NCBI GenBank assembly: GCA_004764695.1 | Contig: SMSO01000004.1 | Location: 1,825,501-1,889,500 of the forward strand | Direction of reading: 5' to 3' | DNA: 64,000 bases | Source of the DNA: Schizochytrium sp. TIO01 | Lineage: Eukaryota; Sar; Bigyra; Thraustochytrida; Thraustochytriidae | In this document: positions 54,309-64,000 of the stretch, piece by piece | Numbering within the stretch: position 1 is the stretch's first letter | How the letters are laid out: every line of letters begins with the position of its first letter | The notes under the pieces: generated by a model | Seen by the model: the letters and a program-made list of their open reading frames with translations, nothing else | Told to the model about the DNA's origin: nothing | Databases searched by the model: none | Position numbers and translations under genes: made by a program

Positions 54309-56106
54309 CGACTCAGTTTATTGTACAAAGCGTAGATAACACCTTGCCTATAGCTCACGTTGTCAACTCAAACCGAGATACGTAGGTAAGAGCGACAAGT
54401 TAGGCCTTGAGTTCTACTCCCTTTCTCACTTCGGCCACGGGAATGACGAAGCTTTGTGCAACACCACTCGACCCTTGAATTAAATCGATAATACGTAAAC
54501 TCCTTCTCCTCACTCCGTTGCTTTGCTGTGGACAACTTCAATAACCCTTGCGAATATCAACAGTAGAAGAACTAATCATTGAGGTGCCGCTCTGACAACA
54601 CATGAGAAAATCAACCCTGTCATGCGGAGCAGTACCGGTTAAGTTCTACTATGCCTGGCAGAAACTTAAATAGTGACTTGACCAATAAAGAACCATCTCA
54701 CTATTATAGGATAGAATCGAGAGTCCGGCACATTAGTATAAACCATTTGTAATAGGGAGGTGTGCAAATAAACTACAAAACTACTTATGTTCTTTACACA
54801 TGATCAAATTACCAGAAACCGTACATCGAGATATTACACTGCATCCATATTGCAGCGCGGAGTACACACTTAAGAGTTCAGAAATTCAAAATCTCTGGCT
54901 GCTTGAGAAGTTGTGTTGAACAGTACGTAAAAAAAATGCACATACATGTTACAACTAGTTATTTTTAATTAATAAATTCATTATTAATATTTTGTATTAG
55001 AAGTATGTTGCTAATTAGACTATTTCGAGATCCGCTCAACGGATCTTTCTCCAGTTCACTTAGATTACAGCTGATCTCACATGTTGACTTTAATTCTTGC
55101 AACGAGGAATCACGAAAAGGTACTATTGATCAACAATGATGAGTTGGTTTCTGGTGTGCAAAGGGTTCTACTGTGGCATCGACTCTAGACCAATATATGC
55201 ACATGTATTATTTGTTCAACTTAAAAAATAAAAAATGATTGTGGCGGTAGCAAGCAAAAATGTAAAATAATTTTAAGATAAAGAATCGTTGCGGCTAGTA
55301 GATTAGTAGCAGTGAGAAACATTGTGCTAACTTGTCCAAAAGTGTGCATTTGATGGTTCTCTACTATTATATTCTTAGCAAACACTTGTAGGCCGGTAGA
55401 CAGCCTCGAGTTGCAACCAACGAGCGCTATACTCCAGTTCAAAGTGCTTTACAAGGCCTCTGGCACGTGGTTTAGACAGGATTCTGTAGACTCAGAGCTA
55501 CCTCTGGAGGCAAAGGTTACTCATTAGCAAGAACGCAAGTTCAAACCTTGAAGTCAACTTCATTTTGCTTTTTCCATTCCTTGCTGCGGACAAGTGAGCT
55601 ATTCAATTCGCCGTAGAATAGGCTCATTTTACAGAATAACTTTAAGTCCACGTCCTCATATCAAAACTCTACTTGAAGGAGAGTAAACTCAGACTTGAAG
55701 CAAACTGCACAAGTCACGAGGGCGTGTGCTGTTGTTACATGAGGCGAACGCGTAGGGACGCGTAAACTGCATCCAAGGTTACAATCACCCCGAGAATTTA
55801 CTCACAAGTAAGCTTCAAAAATACTTCCGCAACGCTTGCGTCTGGCGAGCCAGCTGCTTGGTCGAAGAAAAAGCTGCGTTGGCTTCAGATTGTTGTACGG
55901 AGTGAGCGCTTTAATTTACTATAGAGAACTCGAGTTGGGAATCTGTTAGATTGTATCAAAGAACTTTTCTGCCTCAGGCGGTTTAGGAAGGTTGTGATAT
56001 CCTCGTAAACGTGAAGCTTTTCCAGCTGTAAGTGGTCTTGTAGAGCTTCTCAACGATTACGACCTTAACGACTCGAACTACTTGAATCGCCCAAACAATA
56101 TATAGC
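54309..56106. other. Divergent 1.8-kb region between cyclase and G-alpha genes
   Basis: It should hold both promoters. An AT-rich tract lies at 54950-55020. A minus-strand frame at about 55221-55442 lacks ATG and faintly recalls the end of a retroelement RNase H (see separate entry). Nothing else is supported. Confidence 0.5.
55221..55442 (-). pseudogene. Possible decayed copia-type RNase H tail
   Basis: This 73-codon open stretch has no ATG start. Its second half (HTFGQVSTMFLTATNLLAA and following) has the spacing of the copia RNase H C-terminus, where a His-rich segment is followed by V-x-V-x-F-V-x-T-x-x-Q-L-A-D-x-x-T-K. Key residues such as the LAD aspartate are missing. If real it is a broken fragment; chance resemblance is just as possible. 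Confidence 0.15.
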
Positions 56107-57219
56107 ATGGGCGGCGCCTGTTCATCTTCGCAAGCGAGGGTCGAGCCTGCTAAATTGAAGATTCTGCTTCTAGGCGGGGCCAATGTAGGAAAGAGCACTA
56201 TCTTTAAACAAATGCGTCTTCTTTATAAAGAAGGGTTCGAGGACAAAGATCGGGAGTGGGCGCGTTGGTGTATCTACGAAAATATTATGGAAACACTAGT
56301 AGATCTAGATGCCGCAACGGACGACTTTGGAGTCGAAGTTCTTGAGGAGAATGAAGAGCTCGTGGATGACATAAAACCTGTTCTTCTCACATACAAAGTT
56401 GCAGACCAGTCTCAACCATTGAGAAAGCTAAAAATCTGGAGCTCCATTGAACGCTTATGGAATGACCCGGGTATTCAAGCAGCATTTCAAGAAATCCAGC
56501 ACCCAACGCAAAAGGATGTCGGTGAGAAGGATCGGAGTTTGTCTATCAGCACTGGCTACTTTCTTACACAACTTCATCGAATCAAACGAGAGGATTTTGT
56601 TCCCACAGACGACGATATTCTTCACTTGCGAAGATCAACAAACAACTCTGACACTATCGATTTCCACATGGAAGTTCTCACACTCATTGGAAAGCCTGCG
56701 ACACTCCATATCACATGTACAGATGTAGGTGGCCAGGCACATGAGCGTACAGAGTGGCCACGCCATGCAGAAAACTTGGATGCGATTTTGTATGTGCTAT
56801 CCCTCTCCGAGTTTTGCACTATTAACCAGAATAGCCAAAACGTGCTTGAAACTCAACTTGATCTTCTACGAGCTGTTAAGGAAACAGATTGTTTTGGCAA
56901 TGTGCCAATCATTGTACTTTTGAACAAAGTTGATCTTCTTGAGGCCAAATTAAAGGGTTTAATGTTTGCCGACTGTTTTCCAGACTTCACAGGTGCGAAT
57001 AATGTAGATGATGTGGTGTTATACGTGAAAGAAAAAGTTATTATGATTCTTTTGGGAGAGCCAAGCGACGAGAATGTAATAGAAGAATCTCGGAAAGAAC
57101 TCGGAAATAATATCATCACAACATGTGCAACGGATACGGAGCTGATGAGGACCATCATTGAACGAATCGGGCAATCAATCTTGCAGAAGACTCTCTCCGA
57201 ATCGAAATTTTTCTACTAG
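56107..57219 (+). CDS. Divergent heterotrimeric G-protein alpha subunit
   Basis: This 370-residue protein is slightly longer than the usual 350. The N-terminus MGGACSSS offers Gly2 for myristoylation and Cys5 for palmitoylation, the normal G-alpha membrane anchor. The P-loop is GGANVGKST (23-31), where classic G-alpha has GAGESGKST. The helical domain spans about 45-165. Switch I keeps R175-x-x-T178, the catalytic Arg and Mg-binding Thr. Switch II is DVGGQAHERTEW (206-217), keeping catalytic Q210 but replacing the usual Arg after it. NKVD (273-276) and TCATDT (339-344) bind the guanine. The C-terminus, which normally docks the receptor, is SKFFY. It would couple a membrane receptor to effectors. 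sAC-type cyclases are not usual G-alpha effectors, so direct coupling to its neighbour should not be assumed. The start ATG is the first in frame. Confidence 0.92.
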   Translation: MGGACSSSQARVEPAKLKILLLGGANVGKSTIFKQMRLLYKEGFEDKDREWARWCIYENIMETLVDLDAATDDFGVEVLEENEELVDDIKPVLLTYKVADQSQPLRKLKIWSSIERLWNDPGIQAAFQEIQHPTQKDVGEKDRSLSISTGYFLTQLHRIKREDFVPTDDDILHLRRSTNNSDTIDFHMEVLTLIGKPATLHITCTDVGGQAHERTEWPRHAENLDAILYVLSLSEFCTINQNSQNVLETQLDLLRAVKETDCFGNVPIIVLLNKVDLLEAKLKGLMFADCFPDFTGANNVDDVVLYVKEKVIMILLGEPSDENVIEESRKELGNNIITTCATDTELMRTIIERIGQSILQKTLSESKFFY

Positions 57220-58563
57220 ACGTATACACACTGTGGAATACTCTATGCGCTCTGTTTTGTATTAGTTTAGATTTTTCTTTCCAAGGAATAGTCAAGTTCG
57301 CACGTCCAATAAATCTAGTAATGAGTACTTTTTTGGTACTTTTCTTAAGTACCATTAGCAAAATTTGTAGTATCCTTCGAATATCTAATGAAAATGATTG
57401 TTCAAAAGCTAGCTTCCTGCTTCTAGTTTCGCTTAATGTAACTCCAAGGATAAATTCACAACATCAATTTTCGTTATGGCAAAATTACTTTCTCTCAGTA
57501 TTATTCATAACTTGAGTACTGTTAGGAGAGATGCCATCAGGCTTAACGTAGGACACAGTTCTATACTTTGAAGCTTGAATTCCCTCAATGGTAAGTGATC
57601 TTTGATTCGATTACTTTCACAGTAAACTACAAAGGCAATAAGCCTATGAACTACGAAGCATATCCCTCTCACTAGTTGAAGGCAAGTCCTATCAATCCTA
57701 TCAATCCTATTTACTTTTTTTCTCTTTTTTAGATAATGTCTTCCAAATCAAAACTATTGAAATATTGCAATGAACCTTACTTTGTATGGGAAAGCAGAAT
57801 CATAACTGCACTAATAAAATTTGATTCACTAGACATTTTACAAGGCGGAGAAACTAATGTTTCCCTTGAACACTTGTCTGTCCACCAGAAAATTCCTATT
57901 TTTTTTTACCAAGACACTAATGTTCTATCACGGACCATTCTAACGCAGACTGGTCTACGAATACTACAGATCAAGTTGTATTACTCGGAAAATGTTTTCT
58001 GAAGTTCTGTCTATGCCGAGACTTTCTTTGTATATATAACTACTATACCTATATAATCTATTTATTTCTTTATTTAAAATTTAAGATATATTTCTGTTAT
58101 CATATTATGAAAAATAAGAAAATGAAGAAGAAGAATAAGCTTCCCGAGCCAGTTTCCCAGGGGGGGCGGGGGGTACGGGAAATAGGCAGAGAAACATGAA
58201 CACAGGATTAAAACAACACTACCTCGCTTATAGACTATTTCAAGTACTAAATTCTAATTGTATCCAGTTTGTACGACAACTGGAACATTCTTTATGTATT
58301 TTTGTTTTAACTGATTCTCATAGAGAAAGATTCATGAGAAAAGAGACCCTGAGCAGGCTCGCTCTCAAATTTAATAAGAGAGAAAAAAAAAAAAATCAAG
58401 GTGCCATGGTACTATAGTTTGAAAAATGTGTTTTTAGCAGTGTAAAGAATTGAGGAGGAAATTAGTGACGGGACATAAAAGTATACTTGAATGGGAACAC
58501 GATTGATTATAAAGCAAACCAACAAACCTTTAAACTAGGTTAGTGGATGGGAGCTCCCAAAGC
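57220..58563. other. Convergent 1.3-kb region between G-alpha and aconitase genes
   Basis: AT-rich, presumably with both 3' untranslated regions. It contains a short ATG-started frame that may be a copia-gag remnant (57736-58002), a G-rich run (58161-58176) and an 11-12-nt A run near 58384. A second frame (58196-58417, 73 residues) has an ATG but no recognisable feature. Confidence 0.5.
57736..58002 (+). pseudogene. Possible truncated copia-type gag fragment
   Basis: This 88-codon frame starts with ATG. Residues 9-37 (YCNEPYFVWESRI then a helix ending LQGGE) follow the spacing N-Y-x-x-W-x-x-x-(M/I)-x-x-x-L near the start of copia gag polyproteins. A TGTTAGGAG at about 57520 resembles a copia LTR start and a polypyrimidine-AG lies just before the ATG. 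No protease, integrase, reverse transcriptase or second LTR was found, so at best it is a broken remnant. It could also be a small host gene or chance. Confidence 0.22.
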
Positions 58564-61251
58564 TTACTTGGAGGAGGAGGCGTTAGCCTTGGCGAGGTAC
58601 TCCTCCATCTCGTTGAAGTTCATGTAACGGTAGGTGTCACTGGCATCCTTCTCGAGGAACTTAGCCTTCTCAAGGTACTCCTCAGGGGTGGGGAGGCGAC
58701 CAAAGATTGAGGCAACGGCAGCGAGCTCGGCACTGGCAAGGTACACGTTGGCGCCCTTACCGAGACGGTTGGGGAAGTTACGGGTGGAGGTGGAGACGAC
58801 GGTGGCGTTGTCCTTGACACGGGCCTGGTTACCCATGCAAAGGGAGCAGCCGGGCATCTCAAGGCGAGCACCAGAGGTACCGAAGGTGGAGTAGTAGCCC
58901 TCGTCAGAGAGAGTAGACTCATCCATCTTGGTGGGGGGGGCAATCCAGAGGCGGGTGGGGACCTCACCTTGCTGCTGGCTGAGGAGCTTGCCGGCAGCAC
59001 GGAAGTGGCCAACGTTGGTCATGCAGCTGCCAATGAAGACCTCGTCGATCTTGTCACCGGCAACCTCGGAGAGGAGCTTAGCATCATCGGGGTCGTTGGG
59101 GCAGCACACGACGGGCTCCTTGATCTCGTTGAGGTCAATATCGATGGTGGCGTGGTACTCGGCGTTCTTGTCAGCCTCCATGAGCACGGGGTTGGCGATC
59201 CACTCCTCCATCTTCTTGATGCGGCGCTCGATGGTACGGGCATCACCGTAGCCCTCAGCAATCATCCACTGAAGGAGGACAACGTTGGACTTGAGGTACT
59301 CAATGATGGGCTCCTCGTTGAGCTTGATGGTGCAGCCAGCAGCAGAGCGCTCAGCAGAGGCATCAGAAAGCTCGAAGGCCTGCTCGCACTTGAGGTCGGG
59401 GAGACCCTCAATCTCAAGAATACGTCCGCTGAAGACGTTCTTCTTGCCCTGCTTGGCGACAGTCAGGAGACCATCCTGAATGGCCTGGTACGGGATGGCG
59501 TGCACAAGATCACGGAGGGTGATACCCGGCTGCATCTCACCATGGAAGCGAACGCGGACGGACTCGGGCATGCTGAGAGGCATGGAACCAGTGGCGGCAG
59601 CGAAGGCAACGAGACCACTTCCGGCAGGGAAGGAGATACCGATGGGGAAGCGAGTGTGGGAGTCACCACCAGTACCAACGGTGTCCGGGAGGAGCATGCG
59701 GTTGAGCCAGGAGTGGATGATACCGTCACCAGGGCGGAGGGAGACACCACCACGGTTGCGGATGAAGTCCGGGAGGGTGTGGTGGGTCACGACGTCAACC
59801 GGCTTAGGGTAGGCGGCGGTGTGGCAGAAGGACTGCATGACAAGGTCAGCCTGGAAACCGAGGCAGGCAAGATCCTTGAGCTCATCACGGGTCATGGGTC
59901 CGGTGGTATCCTGGGAACCGACGGTGGTCATGAGGGGCTCACAGTAGTTGTGGGGAAGAACACCCGGGAGACCGCAGGCCTTACCGACCATCTTCTGGGC
60001 AAGAGTGTAGCCCTGGTCCTTCTTAGCCTCGATGTTGCCGTAGACGCGGAAGACGTCAGAGGCCTCCATGCCAAGGCTCTCGCGGGCCTTGGCGGTGAGA
60101 CCACGGCCAATGATGAGCGGGATACGGCCACCAGCCTGGACCTCGTCAAAGAGAACCTCGGAAGAGATCTTGAACTGGGAGAGTTCCTCACCAGACTCGT
60201 GGTCGAGGACCTTGCCCTCATAGGGGAAGATGTCGATCACCTGGCCCATCTTGAGCTTGGACACATCAAGCTCAATGGGGAGGGCTCCGGAGTCCTCAGC
60301 AGTGTTGAAGAAAATGGGAGCAATCTTGCCACCAAGGACGACACCACCGGTGCGCTTGTTGGGCACGTAGGGGATGTCATCACCCATGTGCCAGAGCACG
60401 CTGTTGATGGCACTCTTACGGGAGGAACCGGTACCGACGACATCACCAACGTAGGCAAGGGGGAATCCGGTCTTCTTGCACTCCTCGATCTGAGCCATAG
60501 CGTCCTCAACGCCCTCACGGGGGTTCTTGAGCATAGCCTTAGCGTGGAGGGGGATATCCGGGCGGGACCAAGCATCAGGGGCAGGGGAGAGATCATCGGT
60601 GTTAGTCTCACCGGGCACGAAGAAGACGGTCACGCTAACCTTCTCGGGGACAGGGTCGCGCTTGAGGAACCACTCAGCCTTGGCCCAGGACTCAAGGACC
60701 TCCTTGGCCTTGGCGTTGCCGGCCTTGGCCTTCTCCTCAACGTCGTGGAAGGCGTCGAAGACAAGGAGAGTGTGCTTGAGGGCATCAGCAGCAATCGAGG
60801 CAAGCTCGGAGTCGTCAAGGAGGTCGATGAGGGGAGCGACGTTGTAGCCACCCTGCATGGTTCCGAGAAGCTTGGCGGCGTGCTTGCGGTCGACAAGGGG
60901 GCTCTTGGCCTCGCCCTTGGCGATAGCAGTGAGGAAGGAAGCCTTTACGTAAGCGGCCTCATCGACACCGGGGGGGACACGGCTCTCGAGAAGCTCAACA
61001 AGCTTCTCCTCCTCGCCCTTCTCGGGGCTCTTGAGCTGGGCGACGAGGTCGCTCATCTGCTCAGCGTTAAGGGGGCGGGGCACAATACCCTCGGCCTCAC
61101 GCTCCTTGACGTGCTCCTTGTAGGAGTCCATGAAGGCGGAGAACTCGCGGGTGGCGATCATCTGCATGGCGGCGGTGTGGCGGGCGATGGAAGCGCGCTG
61201 CACGTTGCGGGCCACACGGGCACCGCGGGAGAGGACCGAGCGGCCGAGCAT
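58564..61251 (-). CDS. acnB: Aconitate hydratase B (bacterial AcnB type), mitochondrial
   Basis: This is an 895-residue protein. It interconverts citrate and isocitrate in the tricarboxylic acid cycle using a 4Fe-4S cluster. Residues 41 onward align end to end with bacterial AcnB (about 865 residues): the AcnB-specific HEAT-like domain (about 41-200), the swivel domain placed before the core ([33 protein letters not shown]), then the three-part core ([35 protein letters not shown]). Cluster ligands are C743 (FIGSCMTN), C802 and C805 (CSLCMGN). The extra 40 N-terminal residues are Arg-, Ala- and Ser-rich without acidic residues before E36, as in a mitochondrial presequence. Eukaryotic mitochondria normally use the unrelated-order AcnA-type enzyme, so this gene has a bacterial-type origin. 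Codon use is very biased: TTA, CTA and TCA are absent over about 770 codons, pointing to high expression. Confidence 0.96.
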   Translation of the reverse strand: MLGRSVLSRGARVARNVQRASIARHTAAMQMIATREFSAFMDSYKEHVKEREAEGIVPRPLNAEQMSDLVAQLKSPEKGEEEKLVELLESRVPPGVDEAAYVKASFLTAIAKGEAKSPLVDRKHAAKLLGTMQGGYNVAPLIDLLDDSELASIAADALKHTLLVFDAFHDVEEKAKAGNAKAKEVLESWAKAEWFLKRDPVPEKVSVTVFFVPGETNTDDLSPAPDAWSRPDIPLHAKAMLKNPREGVEDAMAQIEECKKTGFPLAYVGDVVGTGSSRKSAINSVLWHMGDDIPYVPNKRTGGVVLGGKIAPIFFNTAEDSGALPIELDVSKLKMGQVIDIFPYEGKVLDHESGEELSQFKISSEVLFDEVQAGGRIPLIIGRGLTAKARESLGMEASDVFRVYGNIEAKKDQGYTLAQKMVGKACGLPGVLPHNYCEPLMTTVGSQDTTGPMTRDELKDLACLGFQADLVMQSFCHTAAYPKPVDVVTHHTLPDFIRNRGGVSLRPGDGIIHSWLNRMLLPDTVGTGGDSHTRFPIGISFPAGSGLVAFAAATGSMPLSMPESVRVRFHGEMQPGITLRDLVHAIPYQAIQDGLLTVAKQGKKNVFSGRILEIEGLPDLKCEQAFELSDASAERSAAGCTIKLNEEPIIEYLKSNVVLLQWMIAEGYGDARTIERRIKKMEEWIANPVLMEADKNAEYHATIDIDLNEIKEPVVCCPNDPDDAKLLSEVAGDKIDEVFIGSCMTNVGHFRAAGKLLSQQQGEVPTRLWIAPPTKMDESTLSDEGYYSTFGTSGARLEMPGCSLCMGNQARVKDNATVVSTSTRNFPNRLGKGANVYLASAELAAVASIFGRLPTPEEYLEKAKFLEKDASDTYRYMNFNEMEEYLAKANASSSK

Positions 61252-62164
61252 TTTGCTAGAAGGTTGTGGTTTTACTTGACAAGATAGATATCTGTTCTAG
61301 TTTTTTTTTGAATGAGTCAGCTAACGAGACCTTTGTGCCTCGTCAGGTGACAGCCTGTGTAAGGCTTTTCGTTCTTTTATGATATAATCTGAGTATTGGT
61401 AAAACAAACATAAGACCGATTCACCAAATTGGTTTCGCATTTCAAAATTTGTATTGATTGAGAACCAATAATCAATTCAAGAGCACATTATTTACGTTAG
61501 TCAGACTGTTTCATGACGACATTTATTTAGCAAGAGTAATCACAGTTTGCGAGCCATTACGCTTCACGCGAGGACAACGTCCCCTCATTAGCATCAACAT
61601 CAGGCATAAACGGCATGGCAAAACCTCAAAGTACATGAATCTCTTGTATATTGTAATATCTTTGCCAGAGAGATGATCCAATTGAAAAGCGCAAATCGCC
61701 ACTTTCGCCATCTTGAGTAGCAGGAGCAAGAACATCTTGCCACCGCTCGCTCGCATGCCGCCTCTGTTGATGTCACGCAATACCACGCATACAGGAACGT
61801 ATGACCTCCCAACTCTACACCGCCAAAGCGCTCATCCTTGCGCGATCTCGGGCACTCTCGTTTCCACACGCACCTACGGACCGACCGACCGAACGGGTTT
61901 GCAGCCGCGAGGCGCTGCCTTTTCGCGCAGTTCCAGGACTCCTTCCCTGCCCCCACTCTGCCCTGTTCTCCAAGTTTAATCTCGGCACCCCAGAGAGAAT
62001 AAGGGGTCACAGCGTATGTTTTAATCTGCCCTTCTTCAGCTGCTGGGTACGGGGCGCAGCGACGAAGATTGCGCGTGATCTGGTAACACAGCACGAAAGA
62101 TAATATCTCCTCTTAAATACAATTCTATGTAGTGCGCATATTAAGAAACACTGAGCCTGCCAAG

Positions 62165-62492
62165 CAGGAAGCTGCGCGAGCAGGAAATGAAGGAACAGAG
62201 AGAATGAGAGGACAGAGAGCGAAATGACGTGAGGAGAAAGTGAAAAGAGTGGAAGAGGGGAGAAAGAAAGAAAGAAAGAAAGCAATTGAAAGGAGACTTG
62301 AAAGAAAGAAAACTTGAGGGAGGAACCTTTTAATGTGAAAGGGGATAAGGGTTGTGAGGGGGGGAAAGTAAAAGGCAGTTTAATTTGTGAGTCAGAGACA
62401 GAGGGAGTGAGAGAGGAGGAGAGGAGACAGGTTCAAAGAAAAGAAAAAGAAAAGGAAAAGTAAAAAGAAGAAGAAGAAGAAGAAGAAAGAAA
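62165..62492. repeat. Long purine-skewed tract with AAAG and AAG arrays
   Basis: The plus strand is overwhelmingly A and G for about 330 bp, including AAAG units (62262-62281) and about seven AAG units (62465-62488). Confidence 0.85.
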
Positions 62493-63019
62493 GTTTGTTA
62501 TATAGCTCGATAGTTGGTTAGTTGCAATGATCAATCACAGGAAAGTTGTTATGTCTCGATGAGTCGTTCGTCCATTCCTCATTCACGAAGATTAGTTTCC
62601 TGGCAATAACGCGGTATTTCAGAACGTGATGGAGCGTCTTTCCTCACCTCTTCCCCGGAAAAGAGTGAGGAAAGAGACAAACAGATTCACGGATGCAGCG
62701 GATAAATAGATGGATAGATATTGCTTTCTCTTGTTGTTGTCGTATCAGAGAGTATCAAGTTTCATAAATTTATTTCTCCTGGTTGGAAGTGCTTTCTTTA
62801 AGCTTTTTCTTTTTCCCTTTTCGACTACAATTTAAAATAACTAGAGAATGTTGCCCCCATTCCTACAGAAGAAAGCGCTTTCTCCATGCTCAACTTGCGA
62901 AAAGATGCTTTTGGAAAGCCTCCCAATATTCAACCAACAATCGCTTTTGAGCAATGAAGAGGGCTTTCTTCTTACGTATGTCTGTATTCCTAATTAGAAA
63001 CAAACCAGCAAAGAAACAA

Positions 63020-63086
63020 ATAAACAAACAAACAAACAAACAAACAAACAAACAAACAAACAAACAAACAAACAAACAAACAAACA
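63020..63086. repeat. (CAAA)n microsatellite
   Basis: About 16 perfect CAAA units, the complement of the TTTG array at 10199. Confidence 0.94.
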
Positions 63087-64000
63087 GATCTATCAGAAAG
63101 TCAGAGGAAAGAGCACCACAGAGAATGTGAAACCAGACCTCGGCTCCTCGCCCAAGAAGAACAAGGCCTTCCCGTGCGAGCAGTGCAGAGCAGTACCACG
63201 ACTCCCGCGGGGCCCTCCGTGTCCTCCCTCCTGCCCGGCTTTCCCCCCTGCCGCGTGACTTTGCCTTTGCCTGCCGTCATTCGCAGCAAAGGCAGAAAGA
63301 CAGAAGAGCCTGGCTGCCGCGTCGATCGATCGATCTATCGACCATGAATGAATATGAAAGAACGTGTGAAGAAATAAATGAATAAATAAATAATTAATTA
63401 AATACATAAATAAATACATATTTCCATTTATGGCTGATGCCGTGCAGCTCCTAGGAGAACCCCTATATTAATCCTAGTGAATACTCTCCGTGGTAGGCAC
63501 TTACATTTTTTATTTTTATTTAACATCATCTGATCTTCACGAATTGGAAATTTTCATTCTTTTGAATGAAAAGCTGTCTAACTTAATTCAATTTTTTTTT
63601 TTAAAGGAAAGAAGGGAAAAGAGTACTTATTGATTTGATATTTGTAATTTTTAATTTACATTGTGTAGGAATCATTAACTCTTTTTTTAAAAGTTGTTTA
63701 TACGCCTGAAGACCTAGGTGTTACTTACGCGGACTTAGCTTCGACTGGAGTGCCTGCAGCTTAGTCCTATCTATGGTAAAGCATAGCAGTTGGTTTATTG
63801 CAGGCGCCCTCTTCATTTTCGCTCGAGAGCTTTTGTCTCTGCAAGGGCTCGGGAGCCGCGGCCAATCCTCGACGGAGCTCGCAGAGGCCTCCATAATGGC
63901 ATGCTTTGGGCGTCCAGCCTTCGGCTTCTTCCGCACTTGCAGTCAAGAATCGGGAATCAAGAACCAAGATCCTTCGTGAGCTGTTTCTTTCTTCGCAAAG

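Larger units (their letters stand above)
61252..64000. other. Gene desert 3: purine tracts and simple repeats
   Basis: The first few hundred bases should hold the aconitase promoter. Beyond them I see a strongly purine-skewed strand (62165-62492), a CAAA array (63020-63086), an AAAT stretch (63369-63421) and no frame with a recognisable domain. Confidence 0.55.

Noticed and set aside
55480-55560. tRNA-like B box (AGTTCAAAC) on the plus strand
   Set aside because: The T-stem has a mismatch and no 5' acceptor partner is present at the right distance.
58969-61287. 772-codon open frame antisense to aconitase B
   Set aside because: It is codon-phase complementary to acnB. It stays open only because acnB avoids TTA, CTA and TCA; the peptide is Gly/Val/Leu-rich noise and its start is not ATG.

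Overview
This window is eukaryotic nuclear DNA, probably from a heterotrophic protist. A thraustochytrid or other stramenopile is my best guess, as an inference only. The evidence is a eukaryotic chaperonin subunit (CCT2) with a GT-AG intron, a heterotrimeric G-protein alpha subunit, a SepH/Cdc15/MAP3K-epsilon-type kinase, a soluble-type adenylyl cyclase, a voltage-gated proton channel and a bacterial-type aconitase B carrying a mitochondrial leader. Genes are large and almost intronless; one intron is supported. I found no rRNA, convincing tRNA or CRISPR array.

The window has two alternating compartments. Gene islands lie at about 19.8-35.6 kb and 46.6-61.3 kb. Island 1 holds, in order: Hv1-like proton channel (+), tail-anchored GNAT acetyltransferase (-), mitochondrial WW/RDD membrane protein (+), CCT2 (-), CREST-like membrane hydrolase (-) and a 1,327-residue kinase with armadillo-like repeats (+). 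Island 2 holds a basic protein with eleven RRxS sites (+), a two-domain adenylyl cyclase with an NTPase module (-), a divergent G-alpha (+) and aconitase B (-).

The other compartment (about 1-19.7, 35.6-46.6 and 61.3-64 kb) has no gene I can support. It is packed with microsatellites whose unit is overwhelmingly four bases, and with higher-order minisatellites built from them. The extremes are a perfect AAAT array of about 364 bp, a 96-bp higher-order array of about 600 bp and an ATTC/ATTT array of about 490 bp. The palindromes AGCTAGCT/GCTAGC recur in this compartment. Most open frames there are four-residue-periodic artefacts of 4-base repeats.

The functional theme that stands out is signalling in island 2. 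A sAC-type cyclase sits between a G-alpha gene and a protein with a dense run of PKA-type consensus sites, so cAMP production and a possible cAMP-kinase target are neighbours. Island 1 combines proton and lipid-type membrane functions with a housekeeping chaperonin. Aconitase B and CCT2 show strong codon bias, unlike the kinase and cyclase. Several short protein-like tracts (19.1-19.7, 30.1-30.6, 39.1-39.3, 55.2 and 57.7 kb) may be decayed mobile elements or small spliced genes; none is secure.
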